Of a stretch of DNA of 5,943 bases, positions 1 through 5,943 are shown piece after piece; positions within the stretch are counted from its first letter, which is position 1; each line of letters starts with the position of its first letter. The position numbers and the translations under genes are program-made. Origin of the DNA: JAENVT01 sp031412355 (GTDB taxonomy: Bacteria > Actinomycetota > Acidimicrobiia > Acidimicrobiales > Ilumatobacteraceae); assembly GCA_031412355.1 (NCBI GenBank), contig JANOCR010000312.1, forward strand, positions 1-5,943, in the 5' to 3' direction. The notes beneath the pieces were generated by a model that saw only the letters and a program-made list of their open reading frames with translations, was not told where the DNA came from and searched no databases.

Positions 1-2475
1 GTTTGCGTCTGCGCGGAGGTGGGGGCCGACATGCTCCATCAGGGCGGTACGCTGCTCCTCCGGCAGCGAGTACAATGCCCGCCGCACGCGTTCCCGGGTT
101 TCTCCTCGCTCCGGATCCCAGGTCTCGCCGGGGCCCTCAGCCTCGACCTGCCGAGCGTGCCGGTCGCGGACAGGATCGCCTCGCCGGTCATCGGCTTCGG
201 CTTGACAGACACGGTGACCTTTGTAGCCAACCAGGTAGGCACGTCGATCTATCGTGCCAGCGCGTCGACTCCGCGTGGCAACCTGCAGGTGGCCATGGGT
301 CTGTCCGGCGTGCTGATCGTCCGACCGACGACCTGCCCGGCAGTACCGGTTGGCGGCTGCGCCTACAGCGACACCACCGACTTCGACGACGAGGCACTGT
401 TGGCAACCAACGACCTCGACCCGAACCTGGCGACTGCATCGGATCCCCTGTTGTTCGACATGACAGAGTTCGATCCGACGTATCACCTCATCAACGGCAA
501 GGCGTTCCCCGACACCGAAGTGATCGACACCCAGCCGGGCCACCGTGTACTGGTCCGCTACGCCAATCTGGGCCTCACGGATCACTCGATGGGAATCTCG
601 GGCACCCGCCAACTCATCGTTGGTCGCGATTCGAACGCATTGACCCATCCTTCGTCCGACGTCGTGGTTCCGCTGAATGTCGGCCAGACGGTCGACGCCA
701 TCGTCACGGTTCCCACAGAGGCCAAAGCCACGTACCGGTACGCTCTCAGCGATCAGGTCCTGCAACCGGGCGCCAACGCAGCCGCACCTGCGATGACGTT
801 CCTCACCGTGTGGCGGTCGGCCGGACTGACAACGCTCGAGACCCTGAGCCCGGCCAACCCGGCTGTGACCGTATCCAGGTCGGTCGAGACGACCAGCAAC
901 GCCGACGGTGACGTGCAGATCGACTACGACCTGACCGTGACCAACACGGGCGTCGACGCCATGTACGACCTCGACGAAGCCATCTCGCTGAGTCCAGGAA
1001 TGGTCGCCGACACGGTGACTGTCGCGCCGACTGGCACAGGTGCTGCTTCTGTCGCTGGCTTCAACGGCGGAACCGCAACGCTGCTGGTCGACGATGCGTT
1101 GGTGACCAACGCCGATCCGCATGTCTATAGCATCCACATTGAAGCCCACTTCGCCGACATCGCCGGACCTACCGCCGAGATCACTTACATCGGGCCGATC
1201 GAATCCGCCGGCAACCTACCCATTGACTTCGGTGGCACGATCTTCGTTCCAACGGGCATCGGCCCTGCCACAGGCGGCACCTTCTCGATCGACGATCCAG
1301 GAACATTGCTGCTCGGGGGAAGTCCGAACGAACTCACGTTGGGTGTGAGCACGTTCACGGGCCAATTGCCGGCGGCCGAGTTGGCCTATCTCGCCAACGG
1401 CACACACATCCTGTGGGTGCAGCTAACCAGCGACTCGTCGGCGTACGGCGACCCGACCGGCATCGCCTTTTCGATCGACCGTGCCGGCCCAGTTGTTCGC
1501 CCAGTCGAACTCGATCCTCAGTACACCAATGGCTCCGTCGATGTCAGAATCACAGCGACCGCCGATGCCAGCCTGACGGGTACCGATGGAGTACAGGCTG
1601 GAAGAGCCACGATCGGTAGTTGCCAGCCCACCGGCTACCCGCTCGTCCTCAACAACCCGCTGGCGGCCATCGTCGAACTCTCCGGAACCATCCCTGCCGC
1701 AGACATCGGGGCCGAAGGCACGCACATCGTGTACGTCGCCGCCCAGGACACCAACGGCGTGTGGAGCAACGACGGTGCGGCGGTCGGTTCGGTAGCACTC
1801 TGCGGTGAAGCCGTCTTGATCGTCGACAGGATTGCCCCGACAACGGTGTCGGCAGTGACCGATCCATCGGGCCCGAACGACGGCACGATGGGCTACAACG
1901 GTCCCGAGACGTTCCTCCAGGTGGTGCGCATCTTCGCCACGGTCAATGACGCTGTATCGGGTGTCGGCAGGGTCGAAGGTTTCATCGACACGGTCGAGGC
2001 GGAAGGTACTGGCTTCTTGTTCAGTCCTGTGGACGGCGAGTTCGGCCCGGCCGGCGACGAGGATGTCTACGCAGACATCCCGCTGTCTTCGGTGCGCAGC
2101 TTGGCCCCGGGCGATCACGACATCTTCATCCGGGCTCAGGACAAGGCCGGTAACTGGGGCCTGGCGACGGCGCCGACCTTCCTCGACATCGTCTCGGCGC
2201 CGCCGCAGGTCACCACGGTGACCTACGAGCCCGCTCCGGGCGGCACCTTGGCTGTCACGGGCACCGCATACGGCGTCGGTGTGACCATTGCTGCCATCGA
2301 GTACAGAGTCGGACTCACCGCAGTCGGGCCCTTCACGTCGATGACGTTCACCGGTGGCGCAGTCGCAACGGCGACTTTGACACCTCGTCCGACGATCCCT
2401 GCGGGCGAGAACCTGTGGGTGCGGGTGCAGGACTCGGAGGGGCAGTGGAGTGCTGTCTACCAGCTACTGCCGTGA
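1..2475 (+). CDS. Multicopper-oxidase-like cupredoxin protein with C-terminal Ig-like modules, 5' end missing
   Basis: The frame is open from base 1, so the true start and any signal peptide lie upstream; the GTG at 19 is just the first possible start inside the window. Residues below count from that GTG. The segment at 74-103 (GTSIY, then MGLSGVLIVRP) matches the end of the first cupredoxin domain of multicopper oxidases. LINGKAFPDT at 157 and HSMGI at 189 match the second domain. The usual GTxxYHSH copper-ligand motif reads GTSIYRAS here, and no HCH motif is seen, so laccase-type activity is doubtful. A DUF11-like domain follows (about 278-385), then Ig-like modules, each ending in a [H/N]xxxVxxxDxxGxW-type strand near 463, 569, 700 and 798. 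Cys pairs at 106/114 and 535/595 could form disulfides, fitting export. There is no C-terminal membrane helix or sortase signal. It overlaps the next gene by 4 bases. The family relation is fairly sure, the function is not. Confidence 0.8.
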   Translation, partial: VCVCAEVGADMLHQGGTLLLRQRVQCPPHAFPGFSSLRIPGLAGALSLDLPSVPVADRIASPVIGFGLTDTVTFVANQVGTSIYRASASTPRGNLQVAMGLSGVLIVRPTTCPAVPVGGCAYSDTTDFDDEALLATNDLDPNLATASDPLLFDMTEFDPTYHLINGKAFPDTEVIDTQPGHRVLVRYANLGLTDHSMGISGTRQLIVGRDSNALTHPSSDVVVPLNVGQTVDAIVTVPTEAKATYRYALSDQVLQPGANAAAPAMTFLTVWRSAGLTTLETLSPANPAVTVSRSVETTSNADGDVQIDYDLTVTNTGVDAMYDLDEAISLSPGMVADTVTVAPTGTGAASVAGFNGGTATLLVDDALVTNADPHVYSIHIEAHFADIAGPTAEITYIGPIESAGNLPIDFGGTIFVPTGIGPATGGTFSIDDPGTLLLGGSPNELTLGVSTFTGQLPAAELAYLANGTHILWVQLTSDSSAYGDPTGIAFSIDRAGPVVRPVELDPQYTNGSVDVRITATADASLTGTDGVQAGRATIGSCQPTGYPLVLNNPLAAIVELSGTIPAADIGAEGTHIVYVAAQDTNGVWSNDGAAVGSVALCGEAVLIVDRIAPTTVSAVTDPSGPNDGTMGYNGPETFLQVVRIFATVNDAVSGVGRVEGFIDTVEAEGTGFLFSPVDGEFGPAGDEDVYADIPLSSVRSLAPGDHDIFIRAQDKAGNWGLATAPTFLDIVSAPPQVTTVTYEPAPGGTLAVTGTAYGVGVTIAAIEYRVGLTAVGPFTSMTFTGGAVATATLTPRPTIPAGENLWVRVQDSEGQWSAVYQLLP

Positions 2476-2981
2476 GCACCGCAACGATGACACGTTCTCC
2501 CCTGCAATCGGGTCAACCCTTGCCGACGTCTGCCCGACGTCGGCAAGGGCTGCTCGCCGTGATCTGCGGGGCCCTCGCCCTCGTCGCGGTCTTCGTATGG
2601 GCCGAGACGAGGACTGAAGGCGATAGCCCGGCCCGGACAGGGATCATGCCAACGTCCCCGGCGATCGAGGACCGCCACGGCGTTCGCCTGCTGGGGGCTC
2701 ACCTAACCGCTGCGGGTGGCATGGTCCAGATCCAGTATCAGATCATCGATCCGGTCAAGGCAGAATCTATCCACGACGAAGGTGTGTCGCCCGTGCTCGA
2801 TGTCCGAGGTGTTCGGTTCGATACGCCGGGCATGGCGGGCCATGGTCACTCGACAGCGAAGCCCGTGGCCGGCCGAACTGGCTACGTGTTACTGGCCAAC
2901 TCTCTCAACCTGCTGCATGTCGGTGACCCGGTTTCCATCGTGGTGGGCGAAATATCGTTGGACGGCGTGATTCTCGGATGA
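2472..2981 (+). CDS. Small membrane-anchored extracytoplasmic protein, unknown family
   Basis: I chose the GTG at 2472 because it overlaps the TGA of the previous gene (GTGA), giving 169 residues; ATG at 2487 is an alternative, and neither has a clear Shine-Dalgarno, which fits translational coupling. The frame is also open upstream to 2415, but that would run deep into the previous gene. The protein has a short basic cytoplasmic tail (ARRRQG at 21-26), one membrane helix at about 26-43, then an outside domain of about 120 residues rich in beta-type sequence. Notable pieces are HGVRLLGAHL (69-78), IQYQIIDPVKA (87-97), an HGH at 124-126 and a GDPVSIVVG strand near the end. Histidines beside a CopC-CopD gene suggest metal contact, but this is inference. 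It resembles conserved hypothetical proteins found beside copper genes; I cannot name a family. A perfect 14-base inverted repeat lies in codons 16-26. Confidence 0.8.
   Translation: MSTATMTRSPLQSGQPLPTSARRRQGLLAVICGALALVAVFVWAETRTEGDSPARTGIMPTSPAIEDRHGVRLLGAHLTAAGGMVQIQYQIIDPVKAESIHDEGVSPVLDVRGVRFDTPGMAGHGHSTAKPVAGRTGYVLLANSLNLLHVGDPVSIVVGEISLDGVILG
2517..2549. repeat. Perfect 14-bp inverted repeat inside the second gene
   Basis: The arms at 2517-2530 and 2536-2549 are exact reverse complements (CCCTTGCCGACGTC in the left arm) separated by five bases. This GC-rich stem sits 45 bases after the GTG start, in the codons for the cytoplasmic tail. No T-run follows, so it is not a standard intrinsic terminator. 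It could slow ribosomes, attenuate transcription, or be a protein-binding site; which of these is unknown. Confidence 0.75.
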
Positions 2982-4720
2982 GGCGGTGGTGCGGGGCGCT
3001 CGTATGCGCCCTAGCCGTCTTCCTCGTAACCCCGGCCTCCCCGGTCGCAGCACACGCGGCGCTGCAGCGTTCCAATCCAGTCGACGGCTCGGTCTTGATC
3101 GAGTCGCCGCTGGTGGCTGAGCTGCGGTTCAGCGAGGAGGTTCTGGGCGAAGCCAGCAGCGTTAAACTCCTCCGACTCGGCTCGGGGCAGACGGACGAAC
3201 TCGAGCTCAGCGTGGTGCACGGCGGCCTCACCGTTCTCGCCGATCTTCCAACGCTGGAACGTGGTGCGTACCTGCTGCAGTACGTCGTCGTCGACCCTGC
3301 TGACCTACACAAGACCGTCGGCTCGATCTCGTTCGGCATCGGCGTCGCTGCACCGCCATCGATCTCGGGCGAGCAGGTCGACGGCTCGTGGCTGTCGACG
3401 ATCTTGCGCGCCGCGACCGACGCGGCCCTGCTTCTCGCGGTGGGCGCGGTGGTGATCGTCAATTTGCTGGTCCGAAGCGGCCGACGCGATTTGGATCGCG
3501 CGGCGCGCCTCGCAGCCATCAGCAGTTGCGTTGTCGCCGTTGGTTGGGTCGGATTGCTCGTGGCCGATGCGGCCACTGTCGGATTTCAGCGAGTGCGGTG
3601 GGGAAGTCTGATCTTGAGCAGTGGCCCTGGGCGACGAGCCCTCGTTGGTGTCCAACTGGCAGTCGGTGTCGGATGGGCGGCCACGATGTTGCGCAAGGCC
3701 TCCGGAGACGCACGGCGGTTCGTGGCCACCATCCTTGCTGTGCTCGCAGCGGCTTTCGTGTTCACAGCCGCATTCGGCGGCCACGCCGGCGTCGGTGGTT
3801 CGTTCGCAGTGGGCGTTGTAGCGCGTGCGGCGCACCTCGCATCACTGTGCGTGTGGATCGGGACGGTGGCGGCGATGTGGTTGCTGAGCCGGCGCGACGG
3901 TCAGCTCGGTGGGTTGTGGCCGTCGGTCAGCAAATTGGCGGCGATCGGCCTGGCGGTGACCGGCGCAAGTGGCCTCGTTCTCAGCGGACGCGTCGTTGTC
4001 ACGGTCACCGCGTTGCTCGACACCTCGTACGGACAGCGAATCGTGATGAAGGCCGGCTTGCTTGTGGTACTCGGAGCTCTCGGCGCAGTGGCTGCTCGGC
4101 GCATCGCTCGCGGTCGCGACCCGCGTCGGCTGCCGATCGAACTCTCCGCGGCCGGCGTAGCTGTCGCGATAGCGGCGGCGCTGGCCAGTTCTGCTCCGGC
4201 ACGCGGCGAGCAGTTCCTTCCGCTCCCAGTCGACAACCCGCAGGTCGTGACATCGGATATCGGCGACCTCACCGTCAGCGCCTCGATCGATCCAGCGCGA
4301 CCAGGCCCAAACCTGGTGCAGATCCGCGTGCTCGACACCCGTCGACCCTCACCGGGGCCGGTCGAGACTGTGACCCTGCGGGTCAACGGCGCCGACGGTG
4401 TCGTCGTTGCCGAACGAGCCGGCATTCCAGTCGACGGCCTCGTCGAATGGGCCGATGTATCCGCCCCGAACCCCGGGGTGTATCGCATCCAGGTTGACGC
4501 GACGCGACCGGCGTTACCGGTTGGGCCGTTTGTTGCGTCGTGGGAGATCGATGTCGCGCCGGTCCCGCGTGCCGACCGAGTGCTGTCGACGCGTCCATGG
4601 GCCCCAATCGCGGTCATGCTGGCGGCCGGATGGATCGTGCTGGTCGCCGCAGGACGATGGGCCTTCAGCACCCAGCTAGGTCGGTCGAATCGGGGTCTGC
4701 CCAACACGGATCCGGGGTGA
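2978..4720 (+). CDS. CopC-CopD fusion protein, copper binding and transport
   Basis: The start ATG overlaps the previous stop (ATGA), giving 580 residues. Residues 1-25 are a signal peptide ending in VAA; cleavage there leaves His26 (HAALQRSNPVDGS) as the N-terminus, as in CopC copper sites. CopC continues to about 122, where DLH (Asp109, His111) followed by KTVGSISFGI matches the second copper-ligand region (canonical DGH). The CopD part has about eight membrane helices (near 142-165, 179-199, 220-238, 248-266, 277-303, 318-340, 354-374, 385-408), with conserved His269 (GGHAG), His286 (ARAAHL) and the TSYGQRIVMKAGLL segment typical of CopD. Residues 410-530 form an outside beta-rich domain like the FixH/YtkA-type domains often found at the C-terminus of such proteins, then a last helix at 541-562. 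CopD proteins are thought to move copper across the membrane; direction and substrate here are inferred. The separate-gene names copC and copD apply to the domains, so no single symbol is given. Confidence 0.93.
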   Translation: MRRWCGALVCALAVFLVTPASPVAAHAALQRSNPVDGSVLIESPLVAELRFSEEVLGEASSVKLLRLGSGQTDELELSVVHGGLTVLADLPTLERGAYLLQYVVVDPADLHKTVGSISFGIGVAAPPSISGEQVDGSWLSTILRAATDAALLLAVGAVVIVNLLVRSGRRDLDRAARLAAISSCVVAVGWVGLLVADAATVGFQRVRWGSLILSSGPGRRALVGVQLAVGVGWAATMLRKASGDARRFVATILAVLAAAFVFTAAFGGHAGVGGSFAVGVVARAAHLASLCVWIGTVAAMWLLSRRDGQLGGLWPSVSKLAAIGLAVTGASGLVLSGRVVVTVTALLDTSYGQRIVMKAGLLVVLGALGAVAARRIARGRDPRRLPIELSAAGVAVAIAAALASSAPARGEQFLPLPVDNPQVVTSDIGDLTVSASIDPARPGPNLVQIRVLDTRRPSPGPVETVTLRVNGADGVVVAERAGIPVDGLVEWADVSAPNPGVYRIQVDATRPALPVGPFVASWEIDVAPVPRADRVLSTRPWAPIAVMLAAGWIVLVAAGRWAFSTQLGRSNRGLPNTDPG

Positions 4721-4729
4721 TAGGTCGTT

Positions 4730-4745
4730 CGACCCAATTGGGTCG
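4730..4745. promoter_or_regulatory. 16-bp perfect palindrome just after the copper operon
   Basis: CGACCCAATTGGGTCG is its own reverse complement and starts 10 bases after the CopC-CopD stop. A further half-site GGTCG lies at 4723-4727, giving a second small inverted pair with 4730-4734. As RNA it folds into a 6-bp stem with an AATT loop; a short TTTT follows at 4753-4756, too far away for a textbook terminator. It could be a weak terminator for the operon or a dimeric regulator site. Neither is proven by sequence. Confidence 0.5.
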
Positions 4746-4870
4746 CGTTGGCTTTTCAATTCCAGAGGTCCGTGGCACGATGCAACACGTCGAGGAGAAG
4801 CTCCCAGCAGAACCCTCGGATACGCAATGCACACAACAGTGGACGGATCAAACTGAAGACGTGGGAATCT

Positions 4871-4947
4871 GATCGGCGGTGAGTGTCGGTGCGAGCAGAT
4901 GGGTCTTAGCGGGCCTGCTCGTGGCGGCGACACTCCACCGGCGGATC
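4871..4947. repeat. Long two-stage imperfect inverted repeat, possible structured RNA
   Basis: An outer stem pairs 4871-4888 with 4928-4947: AGTGTCG (4882-4888) with CGACACT (4928-4934) is exact, and pairing continues outward through two single-base bulges and one mismatch for about 17 pairs in all. After a small interior loop, an inner stem pairs 4892-4898 with 4915-4921 (CGAGCAG with CTGCTCG), leaving a 16-base apical loop. The strand of transcription cannot be told. It lies in a gene-free stretch, so the pairing is not explained by codons. Confidence 0.45.
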
Positions 4948-4970
4948 GGGACGGGGTCTTCAGAGCAAAT

Positions 4971-5019
4971 TCGACCGACGGGGTTAGCTGAGGGACGGTC
5001 TGCTAACCCCGTCGATCGA
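4971..5019. repeat. Strong stem-loop, 18-bp arms with one mismatch
   Basis: CGACGGGGTTAGC at 4976-4988 pairs exactly with GCTAACCCCGTCG at 5002-5014 across a 13-base loop; after a single C/A mismatch four more pairs (TCGA with TCGA) extend the stem. No T-run follows on either strand, so an ordinary intrinsic terminator is not indicated. Related fragments occur nearby (GACGGGGT at 4950-4957 and TAACCCGTC at 5029-5037). It may be a factor-assisted transcription end, a protein site, or part of an RNA with the structure just upstream. Confidence 0.65.
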
Positions 5020-5131
5020 TCCCTACTGTAACCCGTCACGTCAACCTGCCGTTCTGGTCGAGCCGCCCGGCTCCCAAAACACCGGGTATCGTGATCGATC
5101 TTGTCCTGGTCGCAACATCGTGACCTGACAC

Positions 5132-5203
5132 GGCGACGTGGCCGAGTGGTTCAGGCAAGGGCCTGCAAAGCCCTGTACATGGGTTCGATTCCCATCGTCG
5201 CCT
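5132..5203 (+). tRNA. tRNA-Cys (anticodon GCA)
   Basis: The 72-base cloverleaf is complete. The acceptor stem pairs 5132-5138 (GGCGACG) with 5196-5202, and the discriminator at 5203 is T, as expected for cysteine tRNA. The anticodon stem pairs 5158-5162 with 5170-5174 around the loop CTGCAAA, putting anticodon GCA at 5165-5167. The T arm pairs 5179-5183 with 5191-5195 around TTCGATT. CCA is not encoded. An intrinsic terminator follows within four bases, and an integrase gene lies just downstream, marking this tRNA gene as the likely insertion site of a mobile element. Confidence 0.97.
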
Positions 5204-5206
5204 CTC

Positions 5207-5247
5207 AACCTCTGACGTGGTATTGTGCCAGGTCAGAGGTTTTTTTT
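5207..5247 (+). terminator. Intrinsic terminator after tRNA-Cys
   Basis: A perfect 10-bp stem (AACCTCTGAC at 5207-5216 with GTCAGAGGTT at 5232-5241) around a 15-base loop runs straight into eight T bases at 5240-5247. It should end the tRNA transcript and insulate the integrase from it. If an element is inserted at the tRNA 3' end, this terminator lies inside the element or within the shared attachment core. Confidence 0.9.
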
Positions 5248-5303
5248 GTTGTGACCACCAGTCACCACCATTGACCCTCAGAAACCCTGGAAAACCGCGA
5301 GAA

Positions 5304-5336
5304 CGCGCCTCACCCACGCCTCGCTCACGCCTCGGG
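5304..5336. repeat. Three tandem 11-base direct repeats before the integrase
   Basis: The units start at 5304, 5315 and 5326. CACGCCTCG is exact in the second and third units and matches 7 of 9 bases in the first. The period of 11 is close to one helical turn, so equal protein contacts could lie on one DNA face. The location just upstream of the integrase start suggests arm-type or excisionase/regulator sites, but this is inference and the repeats are short. Confidence 0.45.
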
Positions 5337-5339
5337 AGG
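5335..5339 (+). promoter_or_regulatory. Ribosome binding site of the integrase
   Basis: GGAGG ends four bases before the ATG at 5344. It is the best Shine-Dalgarno match in the window and supports that start. It abuts the third 11-base repeat, so a protein bound there could affect integrase translation or transcription. Confidence 0.7.
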
Positions 5340-5343
5340 GACC

Positions 5344-5943
5344 ATGGCCTACATCCAGAAGCAACGAGGGAAGTACCGGGCTCGGTTCTCGGACCCGCTC
5401 GGCAACGTCCAATCGCGCACGTTCGCACGCAAGGTCGACGCCGAGCGGTTCCTGCGTCAGATCGACGCCGATCAATTGCGCGGTCAGTGGGTCGATCCTC
5501 GCAACGCCGACACCCCGCTCGCCGTCTGGGCCGAGGAGTTCCTGTCGCTGTGCCGGCGGCTCTCGCCGACCACGCAAGAGACGTATCGCCGTGACCTCGA
5601 CAAGTACGTGCTGCCTCGATTCGGTGCGTACCGACTTGGTCAACTTCCAGCCGACGAGATCGAGTACTGGTTGTACGACGAGATCGCGGCCGGCATCGCC
5701 CCATCGTCGGCTCATCGGCACTACCGGACCCTTCGCCGCATGCTGCAGGTCGCCGTTCAGAAGCAGAAGATCCTGACGAACCCGTGTGAGCGCGTCGACC
5801 CGCCCCGTGTCCCGAAGCGGGAGATGACGTTCCTCGACTGGGACCAGGTGATTCGGCTCGCCGAGGCGCACAACGAGCGATACCGGGCGCTGATCTACGT
5901 CGCTGTCGATACCGGTATGCGTTGGAGCGAGTTGGTGGGGCTG
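5344..5943 (+). CDS. Tyrosine recombinase (phage-type site-specific integrase), 3' end missing
   Basis: The ATG at 5344 follows a GGAGG site and the first residues, MAYIQKQRGKYRARF, are typical of actinobacterial phage and island integrases. 200 codons are visible and the frame is open at the right edge. Residues 1-50 form the short N-terminal arm-binding-like segment (FARKVDAERFLRQID). Residues 57-150 are the SAM-like core-binding domain (AVWAEEFL, then TYRRDLDKYVLPRFG, then HYRTLRRMLQVAVQKQKILTNPC). The catalytic domain starts near 161 (MTFLDWDQVIRLAEAH), and DTGMRWSELVGL carries the first catalytic arginine, Arg193. The remaining catalytic residues (HxxR and the tyrosine) lie beyond the window. 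It catalyses DNA strand exchange between element and chromosome attachment sites. Nothing visible suggests damage, but whether the gene is intact cannot be judged. Confidence 0.95.
   Translation, partial: MAYIQKQRGKYRARFSDPLGNVQSRTFARKVDAERFLRQIDADQLRGQWVDPRNADTPLAVWAEEFLSLCRRLSPTTQETYRRDLDKYVLPRFGAYRLGQLPADEIEYWLYDEIAAGIAPSSAHRHYRTLRRMLQVAVQKQKILTNPCERVDPPRVPKREMTFLDWDQVIRLAEAHNERYRALIYVAVDTGMRWSELVGL

Larger units (their letters stand above)
4721..5131. other. Gene-free interval between copper operon and tRNA-Cys
   Basis: I see no convincing protein gene on either strand in these 411 bases. Short open frames exist (for example 4879-5031, 50 codons with a GTG start and a weak hydrophobic stretch), but they lack a ribosome site and recognisable sequence. 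What stands out is secondary structure: a palindrome at 4730-4745, a long imperfect stem at 4871-4947 and a stem-loop at 4971-5019. A small 6-bp hairpin lies at 5060-5073. The tRNA promoter should be in the last 60 bases, but I could not assign clear -35 and -10 boxes. Confidence 0.6.
5204..5943 (+). mobile_element. Left end of an integrated element at tRNA-Cys (type unknown, runs off the window)
   Basis: A tyrosine-recombinase gene begins 140 bases after a tRNA gene and points away from it, the usual layout at one end of prophages, integrative conjugative elements and genomic islands. Such integrases commonly use the 3' half of a tRNA gene as attachment core and restore it on insertion; here the tRNA is complete. 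The exact junction cannot be seen without the other end, so the start given is simply the base after the tRNA. The shared core probably lies within the anticodon-to-3' end part of the tRNA. No cargo genes are visible. Confidence 0.6.

Noticed and set aside
3..911. 302-codon open frame overlapping the cupredoxin gene
   Set aside because: It is an arginine- and proline-rich +3 frame shadow of a high-G+C gene; the frame starting at base 1 has the recognisable cupredoxin motifs.
1423..2118. 231-codon minus-strand open frame
   Set aside because: It is antisense to the Ig-like modules, has no recognisable motifs, and looks like a G+C-driven shadow.
3388..4497. 369-codon plus-strand open frame inside CopC-CopD
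   Set aside because: Composition is arginine-rich with no domain, and it lies wholly within the well-supported CopC-CopD gene.
4780..4872. 30-codon ATG-start frame after the copper operon
   Set aside because: It is the tail of a longer shadow frame, without ribosome site or motif.
4879..5031. 50-codon GTG-start frame with a weak hydrophobic stretch (WVLAGLLVAATL)
   Set aside because: It has no ribosome site and no recognisable family, and its sequence is dominated by the inverted repeats.
5101..5131. Possible tRNA promoter (TTGTCC at 5101-5106)
   Set aside because: No acceptable -10 box is found at a normal distance, so I do not call it.
5036..5704. 222-codon minus-strand open frame across the tRNA and integrase
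   Set aside because: It reads through the tRNA gene and terminator and antisense to the integrase; the WESNPCTGLCRPLPEPLGH part is just translated antisense tRNA.
5278..5871. 197-codon minus-strand open frame
   Set aside because: It is antisense to the integrase, which has clear domain motifs on the plus strand.
1..5943. CRISPR array, insertion sequence or riboswitch
   Set aside because: There is no regularly spaced repeat-spacer pattern and no transposase, and I recognised no riboswitch core.

Overview
The window reads as high-G+C actinobacterial chromosome. Codons mostly end in G or C, GTG is used as a start, genes end in TGA, and start and stop codons overlap. The protein families (a copper-ligand-poor multicopper-oxidase-like protein and a fused CopC-CopD) fit an Acidimicrobiia-type organism, but that placement is inference from family memory, not a search.

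Bases 1-4720 hold three plus-strand genes joined by 4-base stop/start overlaps, so they are almost certainly one translationally coupled operon. The first, cut by the left edge, is a large exported protein with cupredoxin folds related to multicopper oxidases, followed by a DUF11-like domain and four Ig-like modules. The second is a small membrane-anchored protein of unrecognised family with an outside domain carrying an HGH motif. The third is a CopC-CopD fusion: a periplasmic-type copper-binding domain, about eight membrane helices, an extracytoplasmic beta-rich domain and a last helix. Together they suggest envelope copper handling. The cupredoxin protein may be structural rather than enzymatic, since the visible part lacks the usual copper-ligand motifs.

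Bases 4721-5131 hold no convincing gene but have three inverted-repeat structures: a 16-base perfect palindrome just after the operon, a long two-stage imperfect stem (4871-4947), and an 18-pair stem with one mismatch (4971-5019). This could be the operon's 3' region, an operator, or an unrecognised structured RNA.

Bases 5132-5203 are tRNA-Cys(GCA), followed at once by a strong intrinsic terminator. From 5344 to the right edge runs the start of a tyrosine recombinase (phage-type integrase) gene pointing away from the tRNA. This is the classic layout of the left end of a genomic island, prophage or integrative element inserted at a tRNA gene. Between terminator and integrase lies a small 11-base-period direct repeat. 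The cargo of the element lies outside the window.
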